Positions 54,600 through 57,368 of a stretch of DNA of 57,368 nt are shown here, one piece after another. Each line of letters begins with the position of its first letter. The stretch's first letter is position 1. The notes beneath the pieces are model-generated. The model was not told the DNA's origin. It made no database searches and saw only the letters and a list, made by a program, of their open reading frames with translations. This DNA is from an uncultured Croceitalea sp. (GTDB lineage Bacteria > Bacteroidota > Bacteroidia > Flavobacteriales > Flavobacteriaceae), in NCBI GenBank assembly GCA_937959125.1, contig CALGQU010000047.1, positions 1 to 57,368 of the forward strand, given 5' to 3'. The position numbers and the translations under genes were made by a program.

Positions 54600-55499
54600 C
54601 TATTCTTCACCTTCCTTTGCCTTCGGTTCTTTATCCGCTAAAAACTTTTTGAATACCGTCCAAGAAGTTTCATTGGGGCGTTTATCCTTTTTATTTGGCG
54701 GGGTATTGTATTCTGGATAGCGTTCATCCAATATTTTTTGGATACGCGGCCATATGTTCTCTTTACCCAAAACGGATTCTCCCGTAGCATTGGCAATGAT
54801 CCAACCTGGTCTGCTGCCCATTTCCATCCATGGTAGCCATTGGGACATGCGCTGCCAAGAGATATTGGACTGGCTTAAATCCTTAATATTGGAATTGGTC
54901 AATTCCTCTGCTTTGTAGTAGGTGTTGAAAATTTCCATGGCATGGTAGGTACCCCCAACATATTTTTGGTAATCACCTGCAAGTGGGTTTTTGTAGAACA
55001 AGGGAATCTCGTACGAGGTCACCGCAACATCGGCATACTTTCTAAAGCTTGTTTTTACCGTTGGGATTCCGTCCTCATCGTTTTCATATACATAGCGTCG
55101 CATATTCACGGGGTCGTTGGCCACGTGGACTACATCTACCGTTTCTCCGGTCCAAGGGTTTTCCCAAGTATCTAAAATCTCGTTGGTTTTTGGGTCCAAA
55201 TACATCATAATCTCCCTACTTACACTTCTAAACCCTTTTCCGCGAACATCATCCTCAACACAATCGCATTGGCGTACATTGATCCCCACCACATTAAAAA
55301 GGTGGCGGTCTTTTTCACCCTGTACCCTACTGTAAATTTTACCTTCCCACATACCATAGGAAGTTTTTCCCTCTATCAAGGTACTACAGGTCGTTTTTTG
55401 ACGAATTTCCAAGGCTTTTTCGCCTTCAAATTCCATGGTTTGGGCTTGTAGTGTCACTACGACCGTAAAAGCCAACATTAAGATAATCTTTGTTTTCAT
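54600..55499 (-). CDS. Exported DUF1838 protein (copy 1)
   Basis: A 299-residue protein with a Sec-type signal peptide (cleavage near LQA-QT, residue 20). The DUF1838 pattern is visible: YGMWEGKIYSRVQGEKDRHLF, then SREIMMYLDPKTNEILDTW-ENPWTGETVDVVHVANDPVN, and PWMEMGSRPGWIIANATG. Two close cysteines (RQCDCVEDD) stand in the mature part. DUF1838 has no established function. It follows a VOC gene by ten bases under operator C. Confidence 0.78.
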   Translation of the reverse strand: MKTKIILMLAFTVVVTLQAQTMEFEGEKALEIRQKTTCSTLIEGKTSYGMWEGKIYSRVQGEKDRHLFNVVGINVRQCDCVEDDVRGKGFRSVSREIMMYLDPKTNEILDTWENPWTGETVDVVHVANDPVNMRRYVYENDEDGIPTVKTSFRKYADVAVTSYEIPLFYKNPLAGDYQKYVGGTYHAMEIFNTYYKAEELTNSNIKDLSQSNISWQRMSQWLPWMEMGSRPGWIIANATGESVLGKENIWPRIQKILDERYPEYNTPPNKKDKRPNETSWTVFKKFLADKEPKAKEGEE

Positions 55500-55509
55500 T
55501 TGTTTGTAA

Positions 55510-56466
55510 TTAAGTGTTTCTCTCTAAAAATTCCCACCAGACACCGTCGGGACCCAATACTGCAAAGCAGGGTACCTTTCCATAAGGTGCTATTTCCAAT
55601 TGTTGCAGTTCTTTGTGGATTTGGACGCCATTTCCCTGTATCCATTCATAATATGACTTTATGTCCTCCACTTCGCAGCGATACATAAGCAAGCCCCTAT
55701 TTGGCGGTACGGCCATAGCCGAAAAATCTTTACCGACCACCCCATTAAACTCACAGGTTTGGAACATCACATCCCGGGTACCATCCAATGAAAACATATT
55801 CACGTTACAACTTACCTCGGTAATGACATTCATAGGAATACCGAACATGTTTTCCATGGGTGCTTCTTTTTTAACGCTATACTCGTTCATTAAGGTGAAG
55901 CCCATTTTATGCTGATAAAAATCTTTTGATACTTGCAGATCGGTAACCGTTAATGAGGAATTATAGACATGGGAAGGTATCTTATACCCTTCTTTTAGTT
56001 CCAAAGGTGGTTGCAGCCGATGCGTAAAGGCAATAATAATATCATCATACCCTTTCATAAGGATGTCATATAGCTTGAAGGGTCCCATTTCTTGTAAAAG
56101 CGGGTCGCTTAGTCCATGAAAACCCAAATCCCTTAAATCATCAAAGGTCTGCGCCACCTCCGGAACCCGTAAATTGATATCCATAATACCCCCAATATCC
56201 CATGGTTTTTGGGAGGAGCGAATGTATTGTTGTTCCGCACCTTCGTATTTTATAAGACGCAATAAACCTGTTGGGTGGTTATCAAACTGTATTAGTTTTT
56301 CAGAAGCACTAACTGTTGATGTAAGACCCCAAAAGTCCAATACACTCCTATCCGTATCATAGGTGTCTACTAGGGAAAGTCCACCGTAATCACAAAGAAA
56401 ATGGGTGACTTTGTCCATATTTCCAACACTATAAACAACTTCTAAGATGGTTTTTAGTTGATGCAT
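55510..56466 (-). CDS. Two-domain VOC family protein (copy 2)
   Basis: A 318-residue cytoplasmic paralogue of the double-module VOC protein at 46309. Shared segments are KDFSAMAVPPNRGLLMYR and APYGKVPCFAVLGPDGVWWEFL, with the final Glu kept. The first gene after operator C on the minus strand, it leads an eight-gene unit down to the MFS gene. I use the ATG at 56466; an in-frame TTG at 56493 would start ten bases from the operator and add nine unlikely residues. Confidence 0.8.
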   Translation of the reverse strand: MHQLKTILEVVYSVGNMDKVTHFLCDYGGLSLVDTYDTDRSVLDFWGLTSTVSASEKLIQFDNHPTGLLRLIKYEGAEQQYIRSSQKPWDIGGIMDINLRVPEVAQTFDDLRDLGFHGLSDPLLQEMGPFKLYDILMKGYDDIIIAFTHRLQPPLELKEGYKIPSHVYNSSLTVTDLQVSKDFYQHKMGFTLMNEYSVKKEAPMENMFGIPMNVITEVSCNVNMFSLDGTRDVMFQTCEFNGVVGKDFSAMAVPPNRGLLMYRCEVEDIKSYYEWIQGNGVQIHKELQQLEIAPYGKVPCFAVLGPDGVWWEFLERNT

Positions 56467-56502
56467 GGATAAGGTTGTTGTTATTTTTAACAAGATACAA
56501 AA

Positions 56503-56525
56503 AATAGTTAACTATATTAACTATT
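56503..56525. promoter_or_regulatory. Palindromic operator C (AATAGTTAA-N5-TTAACTATT)
   Basis: Perfect 9-bp arms around CTATA, 37 bases from the VOC start on one side and 52 from the DUF1838 start on the other. On the minus strand a run of six Ts follows the right arm, as at operators A and B. A possible -7 box for the right-hand gene (TATATTTA, 56543-56550) starts 18 bases from the operator. Confidence 0.75.
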
Positions 56526-56576
56526 AACTTGATTAATAAAATTATATTTATTCTTAGGAATCTTAAAACAACACCT

Positions 56577-57368
56577 ATGGAACAGGGTAACGGAAGGCGC
56601 AGTTTTTTAGAAAAAGCATCCTTATTGGCAATGACCACTTTACCCACCTTTGGCTTGGCCAACCCAGCATTAAATACCAATGAAGCACAGTACGTCCCCA
56701 ATAACGAAGCTAATGGCAAGAATTACTTACGTCTCATTGGCAGTCTAACTCCCCGTACTCTATACAGTTGGTTTTCCGGTCATTTATGGGGCATTGTTCC
56801 CGGGGAGGTGCCAAAAGCCTTGACCACCTTACAAGGCTTGGCAAAGAGCAATTGGGACGTTGAAGGGGAACTACTAACCAAACAAAGTTTTGATCTGGGA
56901 TTTTTTGGCGATTTGGAAAACGGAACCTTATTGGAAGAATGGACCAATCCGTATACTAAGGAAAAAGTGAAACCCTTCCCCTTTATGTATGGAGGCGGTG
57001 CAAAAACCAGCTATGGACCAAACGGGAAGTTACAAGGGGATACCGTAGAGGCTTACCCCAACACTTGGGTACGTTCTGGAAATCAAGTTTGGTTGGATGA
57101 ATACGGTTCCTTTGCGTTTAAAAATCCGCTACAGCCAGAGGAATGGCCCCATTCTTCCGCTGGGGAAGAATTGTTGTTTGGATCTTCCACCACCTACAGC
57201 GCCAACGCGGATGAACTGTTTGATGAAAAAGCCACCACTTGCGGAAATACCTTCTTTTGGACCGCCATAAATTCTTGGGAGCCTTGGATGCGTATGGGAC
57301 AGCGGCCAGGTTTTGTGATGTGGCGCGCTACGGGAAGAAAAATTTTTAATAGTGATGATATTCCGCCC
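56577..57368 (+). CDS. Tat-exported DUF1838 protein (copy 2), 3' end outside window
   Basis: The frame stays open for 264 codons to the window edge. The N-terminus has a twin-arginine motif (GRRSFLEKASLLAMTTL), so this copy is exported folded, possibly with a cofactor, unlike the Sec-type copy at 54600. DUF1838 segments align with that copy: LEEWTNPYTKEKVKPFPF against LDTWENPWTGETVDVVHV, and PWMRMGQRPGFVMWRATGRKIF against PWMEMGSRPGWIIANATG. It is divergent from the VOC gene across operator C. More genes of the unit may follow outside the window. Confidence 0.75.
   Translation, partial: MEQGNGRRSFLEKASLLAMTTLPTFGLANPALNTNEAQYVPNNEANGKNYLRLIGSLTPRTLYSWFSGHLWGIVPGEVPKALTTLQGLAKSNWDVEGELLTKQSFDLGFFGDLENGTLLEEWTNPYTKEKVKPFPFMYGGGAKTSYGPNGKLQGDTVEAYPNTWVRSGNQVWLDEYGSFAFKNPLQPEEWPHSSAGEELLFGSSTTYSANADELFDEKATTCGNTFFWTAINSWEPWMRMGQRPGFVMWRATGRKIFNSDDIPP

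Noticed and set aside
37224-57368. Genomic island with an integrase, att sites or tRNA target
   Set aside because: I saw no integrase, transposase, tRNA or flanking direct repeat, and the left side merges smoothly into the carboxylase genes. The right boundary lies outside the window.
1-57368. tRNA, rRNA, riboswitch or CRISPR elements
   Set aside because: Reading through the intergenic regions I found no T-loop-like motifs in a tRNA frame, no rRNA segments, no spaced direct repeats and no recognisable riboswitch core. A covariance-model search would be needed to exclude small RNAs.

Overview
The window comes from a bacterium of the Bacteroidota, most likely a marine member of the Flavobacteriaceae. 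The evidence is the TAnnTTTG type of -7 promoter box in front of several genes, the almost complete lack of strong Shine-Dalgarno sites, a heterodimeric methylmalonyl-CoA mutase, many lipoprotein signal peptides (one with a Cys-Ser-Asp-rich surface-export signal), and several families typical of flavobacteria (DUF6146, DUF6787, DUF2911). No rRNA, tRNA, CRISPR array, prophage or transposase gene was seen.

Positions 1-29,700 look like ordinary chromosome. In order they hold: the end of an alanine dehydrogenase gene, a triple repeat block, proline dehydrogenase, aroB, DinB, an Lrp regulator, an XRE regulator, TerC, a sterol desaturase-like hydroxylase, topoisomerase IV (parC and parE, both on the minus strand), ychF, a lone receiver domain, ferredoxin, a LuxC-like acyl-CoA reductase, serC and a serA-like gene, DUF937, a small membrane-protein pair, a TonB-receptor unit, DUF2911, an oxidoreductase with an alpha/beta hydrolase, and trxB. 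Positions 29,883-37,160 hold a minus-strand block for propionyl-CoA to succinyl-CoA conversion: biotin carboxyl carrier, biotin carboxylase, carboxyltransferase, and the two mutase subunits. A 95-bp MITE-like element sits in front of the mutase genes.

Positions 37,224 to the right edge hold the most unusual part, a 20-kb locus I do not recognise as any described pathway. It is built from families that mostly occur twice: two MDR reductases, two Tat-exported flavin amine oxidase-family lipoproteins, two CpcT/CpeT-like (calyx-barrel) proteins, two DUF1838 proteins and six VOC (glyoxalase/dioxygenase-fold) proteins. Single members are a cytochrome c, a lipoprotein mercaptopyruvate-type sulfurtransferase, a lipoprotein nitrilase homologue with Gln in place of the catalytic Cys, an amidohydrolase lipoprotein, a peroxiredoxin and an MFS transporter. 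Much of the enzyme set is exported to the envelope.

Three almost identical palindromes (AATAGTTAA-N5-TTAACTAT) occur in this window, and all three lie in the control regions of this locus: between the 37.2-kb and 38.4-kb genes, before the 39.9-kb operon, and between the 55.5-kb and 56.6-kb genes. Together they can account for every transcription unit of the locus, so I infer one regulon. I infer that it takes up and oxidises a small hydrophobic or chromophore-like substrate, begins this in the periplasm with electrons going to cytochrome c, and finishes in the cytoplasm. The adjacent propionyl-CoA block could receive the end product. The substrate is unknown and the regulator gene is not in the window.
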